From the NCBI RefSeq assembly GCF_012935715.1, contig NZ_CP052860.1, forward strand, positions 3,038,001-3,102,000: a stretch of DNA of 64,000 nt. The letters are read 5' to 3'. The position numbers were made by a program, and so were the translations under genes. The notes under the pieces were generated by a model, which was given only the letters and a program-made list of their open reading frames with translations, was not told the origin of the DNA and searched no databases. Within the stretch, counting starts at the first letter, position 1. Each line of letters begins with the position of its first letter. This document shows positions 38,924-50,631 of this stretch, one piece after another. The DNA is from Pseudomonas sp. ADAK13. GTDB lineage: Bacteria > Pseudomonadota > Gammaproteobacteria > Pseudomonadales > Pseudomonadaceae.

Positions 38924-39574
38924 GTGGCCCGTTCCAAAACTAGCCTTAAGTGGCTGCAAGAGCATTTCAACGACCCTTACGTCAAAATGGCGCAAAAGGA
39001 TGGCTACCGTTCCCGGGCCAGCTACAAGCTGCTGGAGATCCAGGAAAAGGACAAGTTGATCCGTCCTGGCATGAGCGTTATCGACCTTGGTGCCGCCCCG
39101 GGTGGCTGGTCCCAGGTGACCAGTCGTCTGATTGGTGGGCAAGGTCGTTTGATCGCTTCCGACATCCTGGAAATGGACAGCATCCCGGATGTGACCTTTG
39201 TTCACGGCGATTTTACCCAGGATGAAGTGTTGGCACAGATCCTGGAGGCGGTCGGAAATTCGCAGGTAGACCTTGTGATTTCCGATATGGCCCCCAATAT
39301 GAGTGGATTACCCGCTGTTGATATGCCGCGGGCCATGTTCCTCTGTGAATTGGCATTGGATCTGGCGGGACGGGTACTGCGTCCGGGTGGTGACTTTCTG
39401 GTCAAGGTCTTCCAGGGTGAAGGCTTCGACGAGTATCACAAGAACATCCGCAAGCTGTTCGACAAGGTACAGACACGCAAGCCTGACTCTTCCCGGGACA
39501 GGTCTCGCGAGCAGTATTTGCTGGGTCGCGGTTTCCGTGGCATTGAAGGCGCTGCCAGTGAAGAGCGTTTTTGA
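38924..39574 (+). CDS. rlmE: 23S rRNA 2'-O-ribose U2552 methyltransferase
   Basis: The 216-residue protein starts with a GTG (38924). It has the SAM motif [14 protein letters not shown] near 52-65 and the catalytic K-D-K-E set expected in FtsJ/RrmJ (Lys near 36, Asp in DMAPN, Lys in [10 protein letters not shown], and the following Glu). It methylates U2552 late in 50S assembly. It precedes ftsH, the conserved order. Confidence 0.96.
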   Translation: MARSKTSLKWLQEHFNDPYVKMAQKDGYRSRASYKLLEIQEKDKLIRPGMSVIDLGAAPGGWSQVTSRLIGGQGRLIASDILEMDSIPDVTFVHGDFTQDEVLAQILEAVGNSQVDLVISDMAPNMSGLPAVDMPRAMFLCELALDLAGRVLRPGGDFLVKVFQGEGFDEYHKNIRKLFDKVQTRKPDSSRDRSREQYLLGRGFRGIEGAASEERF

Positions 39575-39765
39575 GAAATTTGACGGAGGCGATAGGTTTT
39601 TTTATATCGCTTTCGTCACGAAGCTTTACGAATATTGTGTAGTCAAAGTTTCACAAAGGGTTACAGACGGCGCCTGCCAGAGTTGTAGGTAATGTAGTAA
39701 GTTAGGCCGGTGAATATCATGCGAAGCACGCGCCAGTAGCGGAGCTTGCTTCAGAGGGTAGTTAA

Positions 39766-41685
39766 TTGAACGATATGGCAAAGAATCTGATCCTGTGGTT
39801 GATCATCGCGGCTGTCCTCGTGACGGTGATGAACAACTTCTCCAGCCCTAACGAGCCGCAGACCCTCAACTATTCCGACTTCATCCAGCAAGTTAAGGAT
39901 GGCAAGGTCGAGCGCGTAGCAGTTGATGGCTACGTGATTACCGGCAAGCGCAACGATGGTGACAGCTTCAAGACCATCCGTCCGGCAATCCAGGACAATG
40001 GCCTGATCGGCGACCTGGTGGATAACCACGTGGTTGTTGAAGGCAAGCAGCCTGAGCAGCAGAGCATCTGGACCCAGTTGCTGGTGGCCAGCTTCCCGAT
40101 ATTGGTGATTATCGCCGTGTTCATGTTCTTCATGCGCCAGATGCAAGGTGGTGCGGGAGGCAAGGGCGGGCCGATGAGCTTCGGCAAGAGCAAGGCACGC
40201 CTGCTTTCCGAAGATCAGGTGAAAACCACCCTGGCTGACGTCGCCGGTTGCGACGAAGCCAAGGAAGAAGTAGGCGAGCTGGTTGAATTCCTGCGCGATC
40301 CGGGCAAGTTCCAGCGCCTGGGTGGTCGTATTCCTCGCGGCGTGCTGATGGTTGGCCCGCCAGGTACCGGTAAAACCCTGTTGGCGAAGGCCATTGCGGG
40401 CGAAGCCAAAGTGCCGTTTTTCACCATTTCCGGTTCCGACTTCGTCGAAATGTTCGTCGGTGTGGGTGCCAGCCGTGTTCGCGATATGTTCGAGCAGGCC
40501 AAGAAGCACGCGCCATGCATCATCTTCATCGATGAAATCGACGCCGTTGGTCGCCATCGTGGCGCTGGCATGGGCGGCGGTCATGATGAGCGTGAGCAGA
40601 CTCTCAACCAGTTGCTGGTTGAGATGGACGGCTTTGAAATGAATGACGGCATCATCGTGATCGCTGCGACCAACCGTCCTGACGTGCTTGACCCTGCGCT
40701 GCTGCGTCCGGGCCGTTTTGACCGTCAGGTTGTGGTGGGTCTGCCGGACATTCGTGGTCGCGAACAGATTCTGAAAGTGCACATGCGCAAAGTGCCAATG
40801 GGTGACGACGTGGCTCCGGCCGTGATTGCCCGCGGTACTCCAGGCTTTTCCGGTGCCGACCTTGCCAACCTGGTGAACGAAGCTTCGCTGTTCGCTGCCC
40901 GTACCGGCAAGCGCATCGTTGAAATGAAAGAGTTTGAGCTGGCGAAAGACAAGATCATGATGGGCGCCGAGCGCAAATCCATGGTCATGTCCGAGAAAGA
41001 GAAGCAGAACACCGCTTATCACGAAGCGGGTCACGCCATTGTTGGTCGCGTTGTGCCTGAGCATGACCCGGTCTACAAAGTGTCGATCATTCCACGTGGT
41101 CGGGCGCTGGGCGTCACCATGTTCCTGCCGGAAGAGGACCGTTACAGCCTCTCCAAACGTGCGCTGATCAGCCAGATCTGCTCGCTGTATGGCGGCCGGA
41201 TCGCTGAGGAGATGACCCTGGGCTTCGACGGCGTCACTACCGGTGCCTCCAACGACATCATGCGCGCCAGCCAGATTGCGCGGAACATGGTGACCAAATG
41301 GGGTCTGTCGGAAAAACTCGGTCCTTTGATGTACGCCGAGGAAGAAGGCGAAGTGTTCCTGGGGCGCGGTGGTGGCGGTCAAGCTGCCAGCTTCTCCGGT
41401 GAGACGGCCAAGTTGATCGACTCGGAAGTGCGCAGCATCATTGATCAATGCTACGGCACGGCCAAGCAGATCCTTACCGACAACCGTGACAAGCTCGACG
41501 CCATGGCTGATGCCCTGATGAAGTACGAGACCATTGATGCCGAGCAGATCGACGACATCATGGCTGGTCGTACGCCTCGCGAGCCTCGTGATTGGGAAGG
41601 GGGGTCGGGTACTTCGGGCACGCCGCCGGTGGTACAGAACGAACGCCCTGAAACCCCGATCGGCGGCCCGGCTGCTGACCATTAA
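39766..41685 (+). CDS. ftsH: ATP-dependent zinc metalloprotease FtsH
   Basis: The 639-residue protein has two transmembrane segments (about 5-25 and 105-125), Walker A GPPGTGKT near 200, the AAA second region of homology, and the zinc site HEAGH near 420. It degrades misfolded membrane proteins and regulators from the inner membrane. The start is chosen as TTG 39766 because AGAGGG lies 7 nt upstream; the ATG at 39775 has it 16 nt away. The ATG would give a three-residue shorter protein. Confidence 0.97.
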   Translation: MNDMAKNLILWLIIAAVLVTVMNNFSSPNEPQTLNYSDFIQQVKDGKVERVAVDGYVITGKRNDGDSFKTIRPAIQDNGLIGDLVDNHVVVEGKQPEQQSIWTQLLVASFPILVIIAVFMFFMRQMQGGAGGKGGPMSFGKSKARLLSEDQVKTTLADVAGCDEAKEEVGELVEFLRDPGKFQRLGGRIPRGVLMVGPPGTGKTLLAKAIAGEAKVPFFTISGSDFVEMFVGVGASRVRDMFEQAKKHAPCIIFIDEIDAVGRHRGAGMGGGHDEREQTLNQLLVEMDGFEMNDGIIVIAATNRPDVLDPALLRPGRFDRQVVVGLPDIRGREQILKVHMRKVPMGDDVAPAVIARGTPGFSGADLANLVNEASLFAARTGKRIVEMKEFELAKDKIMMGAERKSMVMSEKEKQNTAYHEAGHAIVGRVVPEHDPVYKVSIIPRGRALGVTMFLPEEDRYSLSKRALISQICSLYGGRIAEEMTLGFDGVTTGASNDIMRASQIARNMVTKWGLSEKLGPLMYAEEEGEVFLGRGGGGQAASFSGETAKLIDSEVRSIIDQCYGTAKQILTDNRDKLDAMADALMKYETIDAEQIDDIMAGRTPREPRDWEGGSGTSGTPPVVQNERPETPIGGPAADH

Positions 41686-41693
41686 GGTTTGAA

Positions 41694-42545
41694 ATGACTT
41701 CTGCGTTGTCCTTGACCCGGTTGCCTTGCGGCAGCCGGGTTCTTGATTTGGCCCATACACACGTTATGGGCATTCTTAATGTAACCCCTGATTCCTTTTC
41801 CGACGGTGGCCGCTTCAGTCAGCTGGATGCTGCGTTGCGTCATGCGGAAGCGATGGTGGCTGCCGGGGCGACCCTGATAGACGTCGGTGGTGAATCGACT
41901 CGTCCTGGTGCGCGCGCGGTTTCTCCTCTGGAGGAGTTGGAACGGGTTGCGCCGATTGTCGAGCGCATCCATCGAGAGTTGGACGTCATCATCTCTGTCG
42001 ACACCTCGACTCCTGCCGTCATGCGCGAAACTGCGCGACTTGGCGCGGGGTTGATCAACGATGTGCGCTCTCTGCAGCGCGACGGCGCCCTTGATGCGGC
42101 CGCCGCCACGGGTCTGCCCGTTTGCCTGATGCACATGCTTGGTGAGCCGGGCACGATGCAGGACGATCCGCATTACGACAATCTGGTCGGTGAAGTGAAA
42201 GGCTTTCTAGCCGAACGCATGGCTCAATGCGCTGCTGTGGGGATTGCCCCCGAGCGGATCATCCTTGATCCGGGATTTGGTTTTGCCAAGACCCTGCAGC
42301 ACAATTTGAGCCTGTTCAAGCATATGGAATCCCTGCATGCCCTTGGTCGGCCCCTTTTGGTTGGGGTTTCGCGCAAGAGCATGATAGGTCTGGCGTTGAA
42401 TCGTCCGGTGGGTGAGCGGCTGCATGGCGGCCTGGCACTCGCGGCACTTGCCGTAGTCAAAGGCGCGCGTATCTTGCGCGTGCATGACGTGGCCGAGACG
42501 GTCGATGTCGTGCGAATGATCGCAGCGGTTGAATCAGCCGAATAA
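41694..42545 (+). CDS. folP: Dihydropteroate synthase
   Basis: The 283-residue TIM-barrel protein has the two family signatures, [15 protein letters not shown] near 24-38 and [13 protein letters not shown] near 61-73, and the C-terminal RVHDV. It condenses p-aminobenzoate with pterin diphosphate in folate synthesis and is the sulfonamide target. It starts 8 bp after ftsH and precedes glmM by 16 bp. Confidence 0.97.
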   Translation: MTSALSLTRLPCGSRVLDLAHTHVMGILNVTPDSFSDGGRFSQLDAALRHAEAMVAAGATLIDVGGESTRPGARAVSPLEELERVAPIVERIHRELDVIISVDTSTPAVMRETARLGAGLINDVRSLQRDGALDAAAATGLPVCLMHMLGEPGTMQDDPHYDNLVGEVKGFLAERMAQCAAVGIAPERIILDPGFGFAKTLQHNLSLFKHMESLHALGRPLLVGVSRKSMIGLALNRPVGERLHGGLALAALAVVKGARILRVHDVAETVDVVRMIAAVESAE

Positions 42546-42561
42546 GAATGATGGAGCACTT

Positions 42562-43899
42562 ATGACTAAAAAATATTTTGGCACCGATGGCATCCGCGGT
42601 CGGGTCGGCGAATTCCCGATTACCCCAGATTTCATGCTCAAGTTGGGTTGGGCCGCCGGTATGGCGTTCCGCAGCATGGGTGCGTGTCGCATCCTGGTGG
42701 GCAAGGACACCCGTATCTCGGGTTACATGTTTGAGTCCGCGCTGGAGGCTGGGTTGTCCGCCGCCGGTGCTGATGTGATGCTGCTGGGGCCGATGCCTAC
42801 GCCGGCGATCGCTTATCTGACGCGTACCTTTCACGCTGAAGCCGGTATCGTGATCAGCGCTTCGCACAATCCTCACGATGACAACGGCATCAAGTTCTTC
42901 TCGGGCCAGGGCACCAAGCTGCCGGACGAGATCGAGCACATGATCGAAGAGTTGCTGGATGCGCCGATGACCGTCGTCGAATCGAGCAAGCTGGGCAAGG
43001 TGTCGCGGATTAACGACGCTTCCGGCCGTTACATCGAGTTCTGCAAAAGCAGCGTGCCGAGCAGTACCAATTTTGCGGGGCTGAAAGTCGTCATCGACTG
43101 TGCGCACGGCGCGACCTACAAGGTTGCGCCAAGCGTGTTCAAAGAGTTGGGCGCGCAGGTGACCGTGCTGTCGGCCCAGCCCAATGGCTTGAATATCAAC
43201 GACAACTGCGGCTCCACCCATATGGGCCAGTTGCAGGCAGCGGTCCTGGCCGAACATGCTGACCTGGGCATCGCGTTTGATGGCGATGGCGATCGGGTAT
43301 TGATGGTCGATCACACCGGTGCAATTGTTGATGGCGACGACCTGTTGTTCATCATCGCCCGTGATTTGCACGAACGTAACAAGCTGCAAGGCGGTGTTGT
43401 CGGCACCCTGATGAGTAATCTCGGCCTGGAACTGGCCCTGGCAGATCTGGGCATTCCGTTTGTGCGCGCCAATGTCGGTGACCGCTACGTGATCGCTGAG
43501 CTGCTGGAGCGCAATTGGCAAGTGGGTGGCGAAAATTCCGGGCATGTCGTCTGCTTCCAGCACACAACTACCGGCGATGCGATCATTGCGGCGCTGCAGG
43601 TGCTGTTGGCGCTGCGTCGTCGCGAAGAAAGCCTCGCCCAGGCACGCCAAGCGCTGCGCAAGTGCCCGCAGGTACTGCTGAACGTGCGCTTTGCGGGCGG
43701 TGATAACCCTATCGAGCATCCGGCCGTCAAAGAGGCCAGCGAGCGCGTCACTGTGGCCATGGCGGGCCGTGGCCGGGTCTTGCTGCGCAAGTCGGGCACC
43801 GAGCCTTTGGTGCGCGTAATGGTCGAAGGCGAGGACGAAACACAGGTTCGCGGCTATGCCGAAGAGCTGGCAAAACTGGTAACTGAAGTTTGCGCCTGA
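42562..43899 (+). CDS. glmM: Phosphoglucosamine mutase
   Basis: The 445-residue protein starts at [13 protein letters not shown] (ATG 42562). The phosphoserine loop [16 protein letters not shown] is near residues 98-113 and the metal-binding DGDGDR near 240. It converts glucosamine-6-phosphate to glucosamine-1-phosphate for peptidoglycan and LPS. It lies directly after folP, the conserved pair. Confidence 0.97.
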   Translation: MTKKYFGTDGIRGRVGEFPITPDFMLKLGWAAGMAFRSMGACRILVGKDTRISGYMFESALEAGLSAAGADVMLLGPMPTPAIAYLTRTFHAEAGIVISASHNPHDDNGIKFFSGQGTKLPDEIEHMIEELLDAPMTVVESSKLGKVSRINDASGRYIEFCKSSVPSSTNFAGLKVVIDCAHGATYKVAPSVFKELGAQVTVLSAQPNGLNINDNCGSTHMGQLQAAVLAEHADLGIAFDGDGDRVLMVDHTGAIVDGDDLLFIIARDLHERNKLQGGVVGTLMSNLGLELALADLGIPFVRANVGDRYVIAELLERNWQVGGENSGHVVCFQHTTTGDAIIAALQVLLALRRREESLAQARQALRKCPQVLLNVRFAGGDNPIEHPAVKEASERVTVAMAGRGRVLLRKSGTEPLVRVMVEGEDETQVRGYAEELAKLVTEVCA

Positions 43900-43965
43900 A
43901 TTCGGCTTGCCAGTGATGATGTGGTTGGGTAACATCTGCGCCCACTTTGACCGACGAGGTACAGC

Positions 43966-44721
43966 ATGCGTCGCACTATGGTAGCTGGTAACTGGAAGAT
44001 GCACGGTACCCGCGCCAGTGTCGCTGAGCTGATCAACGGCCTTCGTCATTTGGCCTTGCCTGGCGGTGTTGATGTCGCGGTATTCCCACCTTGCTTGTAT
44101 ATCAATCAAGTGATTGATGGCTTGAAAGGCAAGTCGATTCAGGTCGGCGCGCAGAACTCTGCGGTGGAATCCATGCAAGGTGCATTGACCGGTGAGATTG
44201 CACCGAGTCAGTTGGTTGATGCGGGTTGTTCCCTGGTGCTTGTTGGGCACTCCGAGCGTCGCCAGATCATGGGTGAGCGCGATGGGACACTCAATCGCAA
44301 ATTCGCGGCGGCACAGGCTTGCGGCTTGATTCCGGTGTTGTGCATAGGGGAGACCCTTGAGCAGCGTGAGTCCGGTAAAACTCTTGAGGTTGTCGGGCGT
44401 CAGCTGGGCAGCATCATCGAGGAGCTGGGAGTCGGTGCCTTTGCAAATGCAGTAATTGCTTACGAGCCGGTCTGGGCCATTGGTACCGGGCTGACTGCTT
44501 CGCCGCAACAGGCGCAGGATGTGCACGCAGCCATCCGCGCGCAGTTGGCGGCAGAGAATTCTGAAGTCGCACGAGGTGTGCGGCTTCTATACGGCGGCAG
44601 CGTGAAGGCGGCCAATGCGGTCGAACTGTTCGGCATGCCGGATATCGATGGGGGGCTCATTGGTGGAGCTTCCCTGAATGCAGATGAGTTCGGTGCGATT
44701 TGTCGCGCCGCGGGAAACTGA
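43966..44721 (+). CDS. tpiA: Triosephosphate isomerase
   Basis: The 251-residue protein begins [15 protein letters not shown] and has the substrate Lys (in NWKMH), GHSERR with the catalytic His near 94, and [10 protein letters not shown] with the catalytic Glu near 166. It interconverts glyceraldehyde-3-phosphate and dihydroxyacetone phosphate. It is followed by secG after 4 bp. Confidence 0.98.
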   Translation: MRRTMVAGNWKMHGTRASVAELINGLRHLALPGGVDVAVFPPCLYINQVIDGLKGKSIQVGAQNSAVESMQGALTGEIAPSQLVDAGCSLVLVGHSERRQIMGERDGTLNRKFAAAQACGLIPVLCIGETLEQRESGKTLEVVGRQLGSIIEELGVGAFANAVIAYEPVWAIGTGLTASPQQAQDVHAAIRAQLAAENSEVARGVRLLYGGSVKAANAVELFGMPDIDGGLIGGASLNADEFGAICRAAGN

Positions 44722-44725
44722 AAAA

Positions 44726-45109
44726 ATGCTGGAAACAGTCATCGTTGTTTTTCATCTGCTGGGTGCACTGGGCGTAGTTGCTCTGGTTTTGCTGCAGCAG
44801 GGTAAAGGTGCGGACGCTGGTGCGTCTTTCGGGGCAGGTGCTTCAAATACTGTGTTCGGAAGCCAAGGTTCCTCTACCTTTCTTAGTAAGTTTACTGCTA
44901 TACTTGCCGCCGGTTTCTTCATAACCAGCTTGGGGTTAGGTTACTTTGCTAAAGAGAAAGCTCATGTGCTGACTCAAGTAGGTCTCCCAAATCCAGCAGT
45001 GTTGGAAGTTCCAAAAGCAAAACCGGCTTCTGATGATGTCCCGGTGCTTCAAGAGCAAAAGTCGGCTACTCCAGCGACTGACGTACCTCCAGCTCAAGAG
45101 CAGAAGTAA
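44726..45109 (+). CDS. secG: Protein-export membrane protein SecG
   Basis: The 127-residue protein starts at [18 protein letters not shown] (ATG 44726). Two transmembrane segments flank the [32 protein letters not shown] signature. The Pro/Gln/Lys-rich C-terminal tail with repeated QEQK is typical of Pseudomonas. It assists the SecYE translocon. The earlier frame start lies inside tpiA and is rejected. Confidence 0.95.
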   Translation: MLETVIVVFHLLGALGVVALVLLQQGKGADAGASFGAGASNTVFGSQGSSTFLSKFTAILAAGFFITSLGLGYFAKEKAHVLTQVGLPNPAVLEVPKAKPASDDVPVLQEQKSATPATDVPPAQEQK

Positions 45110-45130
45110 GAAGGTTGTAAACGCTGTATT

Positions 45131-45216
45131 GCCGAGGTGGTGGAATTGGTAGACACGCAACCTTGAGGTGGTTGTGCCCATAGGGTGTAGGGGTTCGAGT
45201 CCCCTTCTCGGTACCA
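45131..45216 (+). tRNA. tRNA-Leu (GAG)
   Basis: The 86-base sequence begins GCCGAGG, contains the A-box TGGTGGAATTGGTAGACACG, the anticodon loop CTTGAGG (anticodon GAG), a long variable arm and the T-loop GGTTCGAGTCC, and ends with encoded CCA. It lies between secG and tRNA-fMet, the conserved order. Confidence 0.96.
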
Positions 45217-45312
45217 ATTATCAGGAGAGCCCGCTGTTGCGGGCTTTCTTGTAGGTGGAAGGTTACATTGACCCTGTAAGGGATCGGTCGTATACTTCCG
45301 CCCCAGCTTTGT

Positions 45313-45389
<77 letters not shown>

Positions 45390-45399
45390 GTTTTAGCGG

Positions 45400-45423
45400 A
45401 GCCCCTTTTAAGGGGCTTTTTGT
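45400..45423 (+). terminator. tRNA operon terminator
   Basis: AGCCCCTT-TT-AAGGGGCT is followed by TTTTTGT. Confidence 0.9.
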
Positions 45424-45438
45424 TAGCTGGACACTTTC

Positions 45439-45490
45439 AACGCCGCTGTTCGACGGCGTTTCAAGGATGGGCGTTTCGCCCATTTTTTTA
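45439..45490 (+). promoter_or_regulatory. Tandem hairpins in the rimP leader
   Basis: AACGCCG/CGGCGTT (45439-45460) is followed by ATGGGCG-TTT-CGCCCAT and seven T (45467-45490). The second is a good intrinsic terminator only 40 bp before rimP, so it may attenuate the nusA operon; NusA is known to control its own operon in E. coli. Confidence 0.6.
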
Positions 45491-45529
45491 TTTTGCACAG
45501 CATGCACATACATGCACGAGGGGGTTCAG

Positions 45530-45988
45530 GTGTCGAGCAAGCTAGAAGAGTTGCAGGCCTTGTTGGCCCCGGTGGTCGTGGCCCTAGGCTATGAATGCTG
45601 GGGTATTGAGTTTTCGGCTCAAGGTCGCCACTCAATGTTGCGCGTTTATATCGATAAAGAGGGCGGCGTGCTGGTGGACGATTGTGCCATTGTCAGCCGT
45701 CAGATCAGCGGTGTCCTGGATGTTGAAGATCCGATCTCCGTTGAATACACCCTCGAAGTTTCCTCGCCTGGCATGGAACGCCCACTGTTCACTATTGATC
45801 AGTTTGCAAAATTTGCCGGTGAACAAGTGAAGATCAAGCTGCGTTCTCCCTTTGAAGGGCGACGCAACTTTCAGGGCCTTCTGCGCGGTGTAGAAGAGCA
45901 GGACGTCGTGGTGCAGGTAGAAGACCATGAGTTCCTGTTGCCGATCGATATGATCGACAAGGCCAACATTATTCCCAGTTTTGACTGA
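45530..45988 (+). CDS. rimP: Ribosome maturation factor RimP
   Basis: From GTG 45530 the protein has 152 residues and starts [33 protein letters not shown] lies 5 nt upstream. In-frame starts at 45467 and 45512 would add non-family residues. It helps 30S subunit assembly. It leads the rimP-nusA-infB-rbfA-truB-rpsO-pnp cluster. Confidence 0.94.
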   Translation: MSSKLEELQALLAPVVVALGYECWGIEFSAQGRHSMLRVYIDKEGGVLVDDCAIVSRQISGVLDVEDPISVEYTLEVSSPGMERPLFTIDQFAKFAGEQVKIKLRSPFEGRRNFQGLLRGVEEQDVVVQVEDHEFLLPIDMIDKANIIPSFD

Positions 45989-46035
45989 GACGCGGATCCC
46001 GCGGATCCAATGGCTTGCGAAAGGCGAGGCGTACG

Positions 46036-47517
46036 ATGAGCAAAGAAGTACTGCTGGTTGTTGAGTCGGTATCCAATGAAAAGGGCGTACCGGCAAACGT
46101 GATTTTTGAAGCGCTGGAGCTGGCCCTGGCCACTGCTACCAAAAAGCGTTTTGAAGACGAAGTTGATCTGCGTGTGGAAATCAACCGCCACACCGGTGCC
46201 TACGAGACTTTCCGTCGCTGGACGGTCGTCGAAGAAGCCGATCTTGATGATCCGGCCATCGAAACCTGGCCGAGCAAGGTTGCTGAAACGCACCCGGGCG
46301 CCCAGGTCGGTGATGTCGTCGAAGAAAAGATCGAATCCATCGAGTTCGGCCGCATCGCTGCACAGACTGCCAAGCAAGTCATTGTGCAGAAGGTCCGCGA
46401 AGCCGAGCGCGCTCAAGTCGTTGACGCCTATCGCGAGCGCCTGGGGGAAATCATCTCCGGCACCGTGAAAAAAGTCACCCGCGATAACGTGATCGTCGAC
46501 CTGGGCAACAACGCTGAAGCGTTGCTGGCTCGCGAGGACATCATTTCCCGCGAAACTTTCCGGGTTGGCGTGCGTTTGCGTGCGCTGCTCAAGGAAATCC
46601 GCACCGAGAACCGCGGCCCTCAGTTGATCCTGTCGCGTACCGCGCCGGAAATGTTGATTGAATTGTTCCGCATCGAAGTGCCGGAAATTGCCGAAGGCCT
46701 GATCGAAGTCATGGCTGCGTCCCGCGACCCGGGTTCGCGCGCCAAGATCGCGGTCCGCTCCAAGGACAAACGCATCGACCCGCAAGGTGCTTGCATTGGT
46801 ATGCGCGGTTCGCGCGTCCAGGCAGTGTCGGGCGAATTGGGCGGTGAGCGTGTGGACATCGTCCTGTGGGACGATAACCCGGCGCAGTTCGTGATCAACG
46901 CAATGTCGCCTGCTGAAGTGGCGGCAATTATCGTTGACGAGGATGCCCATGCAATGGACATCGCCGTTGGCGCAGACAATCTGGCTCAGGCCATCGGTCG
47001 CGGTGGTCAGAACGTACGTTTGGCCAGCCAGTTGACCGGCTGGACCCTGAACGTGATGACCGAATCGGACATCCAGGCTAAGCAGCAAGCAGAAACCGGT
47101 GACATCCTGCGCAACTTCATCGACGAGCTGGAAGTCGACGAAGACCTGGCGCAGGTGCTGGTAGATGAAGGCTTCACCAGCCTGGAAGAGATTGCCTACG
47201 TACCGTTGGAAGAAATGCTCAACATCGACGGCTTTGACGAAGACACCGTCAACGAGCTTCGCGCTCGGGCCAAGGATCGTTTGTTGACTAAAGCCATCGC
47301 TACTGAGGAAAAGCTGGCAGACGCCCATCCGGCCGAAGACCTGCTCTCGCTTGAGGGTATGGACAAGGATTTGGCGATGGAACTGGCGGTGCGCGGCGTA
47401 ATTACCCGCGAAGACCTGGCCGAGCAGTCTATTGACGACCTGCTCGACATCGACGGCATTGACGATGATCGTGCCGGCAAGTTGATCATGGCCGCCCGAG
47501 CCCATTGGTTCGAGTAA
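46036..47517 (+). CDS. nusA: Transcription termination/antitermination factor NusA
   Basis: The 493-residue protein has the N-terminal RNA polymerase-binding domain (about 1-130), S1 domain (about 135-200), two KH domains (about 200-345, with [11 protein letters not shown]) and two C-terminal acidic AR repeats typical of gammaproteobacteria. It modulates pausing and termination. The start [18 protein letters not shown] is at ATG 46036. Confidence 0.97.
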   Translation: MSKEVLLVVESVSNEKGVPANVIFEALELALATATKKRFEDEVDLRVEINRHTGAYETFRRWTVVEEADLDDPAIETWPSKVAETHPGAQVGDVVEEKIESIEFGRIAAQTAKQVIVQKVREAERAQVVDAYRERLGEIISGTVKKVTRDNVIVDLGNNAEALLAREDIISRETFRVGVRLRALLKEIRTENRGPQLILSRTAPEMLIELFRIEVPEIAEGLIEVMAASRDPGSRAKIAVRSKDKRIDPQGACIGMRGSRVQAVSGELGGERVDIVLWDDNPAQFVINAMSPAEVAAIIVDEDAHAMDIAVGADNLAQAIGRGGQNVRLASQLTGWTLNVMTESDIQAKQQAETGDILRNFIDELEVDEDLAQVLVDEGFTSLEEIAYVPLEEMLNIDGFDEDTVNELRARAKDRLLTKAIATEEKLADAHPAEDLLSLEGMDKDLAMELAVRGVITREDLAEQSIDDLLDIDGIDDDRAGKLIMAARAHWFE

Positions 47518-47544
47518 TTAGGCGCGGCCTGAGGAGAGAAGTGC

Positions 47545-50067
47545 ATGACGCAAGTCACGGTGAAACAACTGGCCGATGAGGTCAAAACACCGGTAGAGCG
47601 CCTGTTGCAGCAGATGCGTGAGGCAGGTCTGCCGCACACCGCCGCCGATGAAGGTGTGAGCGATAGTGAGAAGCAGTCTTTGCTGACTCACTTGAAGAGC
47701 AGCCACAAGGCGAAAGTGGAAGAACCGCGCAAGATTACATTGCAGCGCAAAACCACCAGCACCCTGCGTGTTGCTGGTAGCAAGAGCATCAGCGTTGAAG
47801 TACGCAAGAAGAAAGTCTTCGTACAGCGCAGCCCGGAAGAAATCGAAGCCGAGCGCAAACGCGAACTGGAAGAACGTCGCGCAGTAGAAAATGCTGCTCG
47901 TCAGAAGGCTGAAGAAGAAGCCAAGCGTCGCGCCGAAGAAGAAGCGCGTCGCCAGCCTGCTGCTGCGCAACCTGCTAACACTGAGGCCGTTGCTGCGCCT
48001 AGCGCGCCTGTAGAAGCTGTTCGTGAGGCCACTCCGGTTGCCGCCGCGCCTGCTCCTGCAGCCGACGCTCGCAAACGCGAAGAACCTCGTCGCCCGGACA
48101 AACCACGTGCCGACGATAACAATCGTCGTGGCAGTGGCGATGGTGAGCGCAAAAACGCTCCGCATCGTGCTTCGGTCAAAGAGAAGGCGCCAGCGCCACG
48201 CGTTGCTCCACGTACTACCGACGAAGAAAGCGACAGCTTCCGTCGCGGTGGTCGCGGCAAGGCCAAGCTGAAGAAGCGCAACGCCCACGGTTTCCAGAGC
48301 CCAACCGGCCCTGTCGTGCGTGATGTGCAGATCGGCGAGACCATCACTGTTGGCGATCTCGCCAATCAGATGTCGGTCAAGGCTGCTGAAATCATCAAGT
48401 TCATGTTCAAACTGGGTACTCCAGCCACCATCAACCAGGTACTGGATCAGGAAACTGCCCAACTGGTTGCTGAAGAGCTGGGCCACAAAGTGACCCTGGT
48501 CAGCGACACCGCCCTGGAAGATTCCCTGGCCGAGTCCCTGAAGTTTGAAGGCGAGACCTTCTCCCGTGCGCCAGTCGTGACCGTAATGGGCCACGTTGAC
48601 CATGGTAAGACCTCGCTGCTCGACTACATCCGTCGTGCCAAGGTAGCTGCAGGCGAAGCCGGCGGCATCACCCAGCACATCGGTGCGTACCACGTTGAAA
48701 CCGAACGCGGCATGGTCACCTTCCTCGACACCCCAGGTCACGCCGCGTTTACCGCAATGCGTGCCCGTGGTGCCAAGGCGACTGACATCGTGATCCTGGT
48801 AGTTGCAGCGGACGACGGCGTCATGCCGCAGACCATTGAAGCTGTCCAGCACGCCAAGGCCGCTGGTGTTCCACTGGTAGTTGCAGTGAACAAAATCGAC
48901 AAGCCGGGCGCCGATCTCGATCGCATCCGTAGCGAGTTGTCGGTTCACGGCGTGACGTCCGAAGAGTGGGGCGGTGATACGCCGTTCGTTTCGGTTTCGG
49001 CGAAAGTCGGTACCGGTGTAGACGAACTGCTTGAAGCTGTTCTGCTGCAAGCCGAAGTACTCGAACTGAAAGCAACCCCATCGGCCCCGGGTCGTGGTGT
49101 TGTGGTTGAATCGCGTCTCGACAAAGGTCGTGGCCCGGTTGCAACCGTTCTGGTTCAAGACGGTACCCTGCGCCAAGGCGACATGGTCCTGGTCGGTTCG
49201 AACTACGGCCGTGTGCGTGCCATGCTCGACGAGAACGGCAAGCCAATCAAGGAAGCCGGTCCTTCCATCCCTGTCGAGATCCTCGGCCTGGACGGTACCC
49301 CGGACGCTGGCGACGAGATGAGCGTGCTGTCGGACGAGAAGAAAGCCCGTGAAGTGGCTCTGTTCCGTCAAGGCAAGTTCCGCGAAGTCAAGCTGGCCCG
49401 TGCTCACGCCGGCAAGCTGGAAAACATCTTCGAGAACATGGGCCAGGCAGAGAAGAAGACGCTTAACATCGTCCTCAAATCTGACGTTCGTGGTTCCCTC
49501 GAAGCGTTGAACGGCGCCTTGAACGGCCTGGGTAACGACGAAGTGCAAGTGCGTGTTGTCGGTGGCGGTGTCGGTGGTATCACCGAATCCGACGCCAACC
49601 TGGCACTGGCTTCCAACGCTGTACTGTTCGGCTTCAACGTGCGTGCCGATGCTGGCGCACGGAAGATCGTCGAGCAGGAAGGCCTGGACATGCGTTACTA
49701 CAACGTCATCTACGACATCATCGAAGACGTCAAGAAGGCCCTCACCGGCATGCTTGGCAGCGACGTCCGGGAGAACATCCTGGGTGTGGCTGAGGTGCGT
49801 GACGTGTTCCGCTCTCCGAAATTCGGCGCGATCGCCGGTTGCATGGTTATCGAAGGTGTTGTGCACCGTAACCGTCCAATCCGTGTACTGCGTGAAGACA
49901 TCGTTATCTTCGAAGGCGAGCTGGAATCCCTGCGCCGCTTCAAGGATGACGCTTCCGAAGTACGTGCCGGCATGGAATGCGGTATCGGCGTCAAGAGCTA
50001 CAACGACGTCAAGGCTGGCGACAAGATCGAAGTCTACGAGAAGGTCCAGGTTGCTCGCAGCCTCTAA
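47545..50067 (+). CDS. infB: Translation initiation factor IF-2
   Basis: The 840-residue protein has the N-terminal IF2_N domain, a long Glu/Arg/Ala-rich linker (about 95-250), the GTPase domain with GHVDHGKTS near 351, DTPGH and NKID, and C-terminal domains that bind fMet-tRNA. It positions the initiator tRNA on the 30S subunit. It follows nusA by 27 bp. Confidence 0.98.
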   Translation: MTQVTVKQLADEVKTPVERLLQQMREAGLPHTAADEGVSDSEKQSLLTHLKSSHKAKVEEPRKITLQRKTTSTLRVAGSKSISVEVRKKKVFVQRSPEEIEAERKRELEERRAVENAARQKAEEEAKRRAEEEARRQPAAAQPANTEAVAAPSAPVEAVREATPVAAAPAPAADARKREEPRRPDKPRADDNNRRGSGDGERKNAPHRASVKEKAPAPRVAPRTTDEESDSFRRGGRGKAKLKKRNAHGFQSPTGPVVRDVQIGETITVGDLANQMSVKAAEIIKFMFKLGTPATINQVLDQETAQLVAEELGHKVTLVSDTALEDSLAESLKFEGETFSRAPVVTVMGHVDHGKTSLLDYIRRAKVAAGEAGGITQHIGAYHVETERGMVTFLDTPGHAAFTAMRARGAKATDIVILVVAADDGVMPQTIEAVQHAKAAGVPLVVAVNKIDKPGADLDRIRSELSVHGVTSEEWGGDTPFVSVSAKVGTGVDELLEAVLLQAEVLELKATPSAPGRGVVVESRLDKGRGPVATVLVQDGTLRQGDMVLVGSNYGRVRAMLDENGKPIKEAGPSIPVEILGLDGTPDAGDEMSVLSDEKKAREVALFRQGKFREVKLARAHAGKLENIFENMGQAEKKTLNIVLKSDVRGSLEALNGALNGLGNDEVQVRVVGGGVGGITESDANLALASNAVLFGFNVRADAGARKIVEQEGLDMRYYNVIYDIIEDVKKALTGMLGSDVRENILGVAEVRDVFRSPKFGAIAGCMVIEGVVHRNRPIRVLREDIVIFEGELESLRRFKDDASEVRAGMECGIGVKSYNDVKAGDKIEVYEKVQVARSL

Positions 50068-50138
50068 CTCGCGCACTTCAAGGGCCACGCGGCGCCCAGG
50101 CATGCAAATGCCGGGCGCAGCGTCCGGACTCTAAACGC

Positions 50139-50172
50139 AACGCCCGGTCTGGCTTTTGTCAGGCCGGGCGTT
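50139..50172 (+). terminator. Hairpin between infB and rbfA
   Basis: AACGCCCGG pairs with CCGGGCGTT, extended by CTG/CAG. Only TT follows, so readthrough into rbfA is likely. Confidence 0.55.
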
Positions 50173-50226
50173 TGCCGCTTTCAGACCCCACGGGTTTCAC
50201 CGTGTGGCAGTAACAGGTAACAAGAC

Positions 50227-50628
50227 ATGGCAAAAGAATACAGCCGTACCCAACGTATCGGCGATCAGATGCAGCGCGAGCTCGCACAGCTGATCCGTCG
50301 TGAAGTAAAAGACCCACGTGTTGGCCTCGTCACCATCACCGCCGTTGAAGTCAGCCGTGACGTTGGTCACGCCAAGATCTTCATCACCGTGATGGGCCAG
50401 GACAACAGCGAAGAAATCGCGCAAAGCATCAAGGTGCTCAACTCTGCCGCAGGCTTCCTGCGCATGCAGCTGGCCCGCGAAATGAAGCTGCGCAGCGTTC
50501 CACAGTTGCACTTCCACTACGACGAAAGCGTCGTGCGTGGCGCGCACCTGTCGGCACTGATCGAGCGGGCCGTGGCTGAAGACAATCAGCACCCGGAATC
50601 CGCCACGCCTGAAGACGCCAAGGAGTAA
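50227..50628 (+). CDS. rbfA: Ribosome-binding factor A
   Basis: The 133-residue protein is a single KH-like domain ([27 protein letters not shown] at the N-terminus). It acts in late 30S maturation and cold adaptation. Its stop lies 3 bases before truB, whose ribosome-binding site is inside the rbfA end. Confidence 0.97.
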   Translation: MAKEYSRTQRIGDQMQRELAQLIRREVKDPRVGLVTITAVEVSRDVGHAKIFITVMGQDNSEEIAQSIKVLNSAAGFLRMQLAREMKLRSVPQLHFHYDESVVRGAHLSALIERAVAEDNQHPESATPEDAKE

Positions 50629-50631
50629 TCG

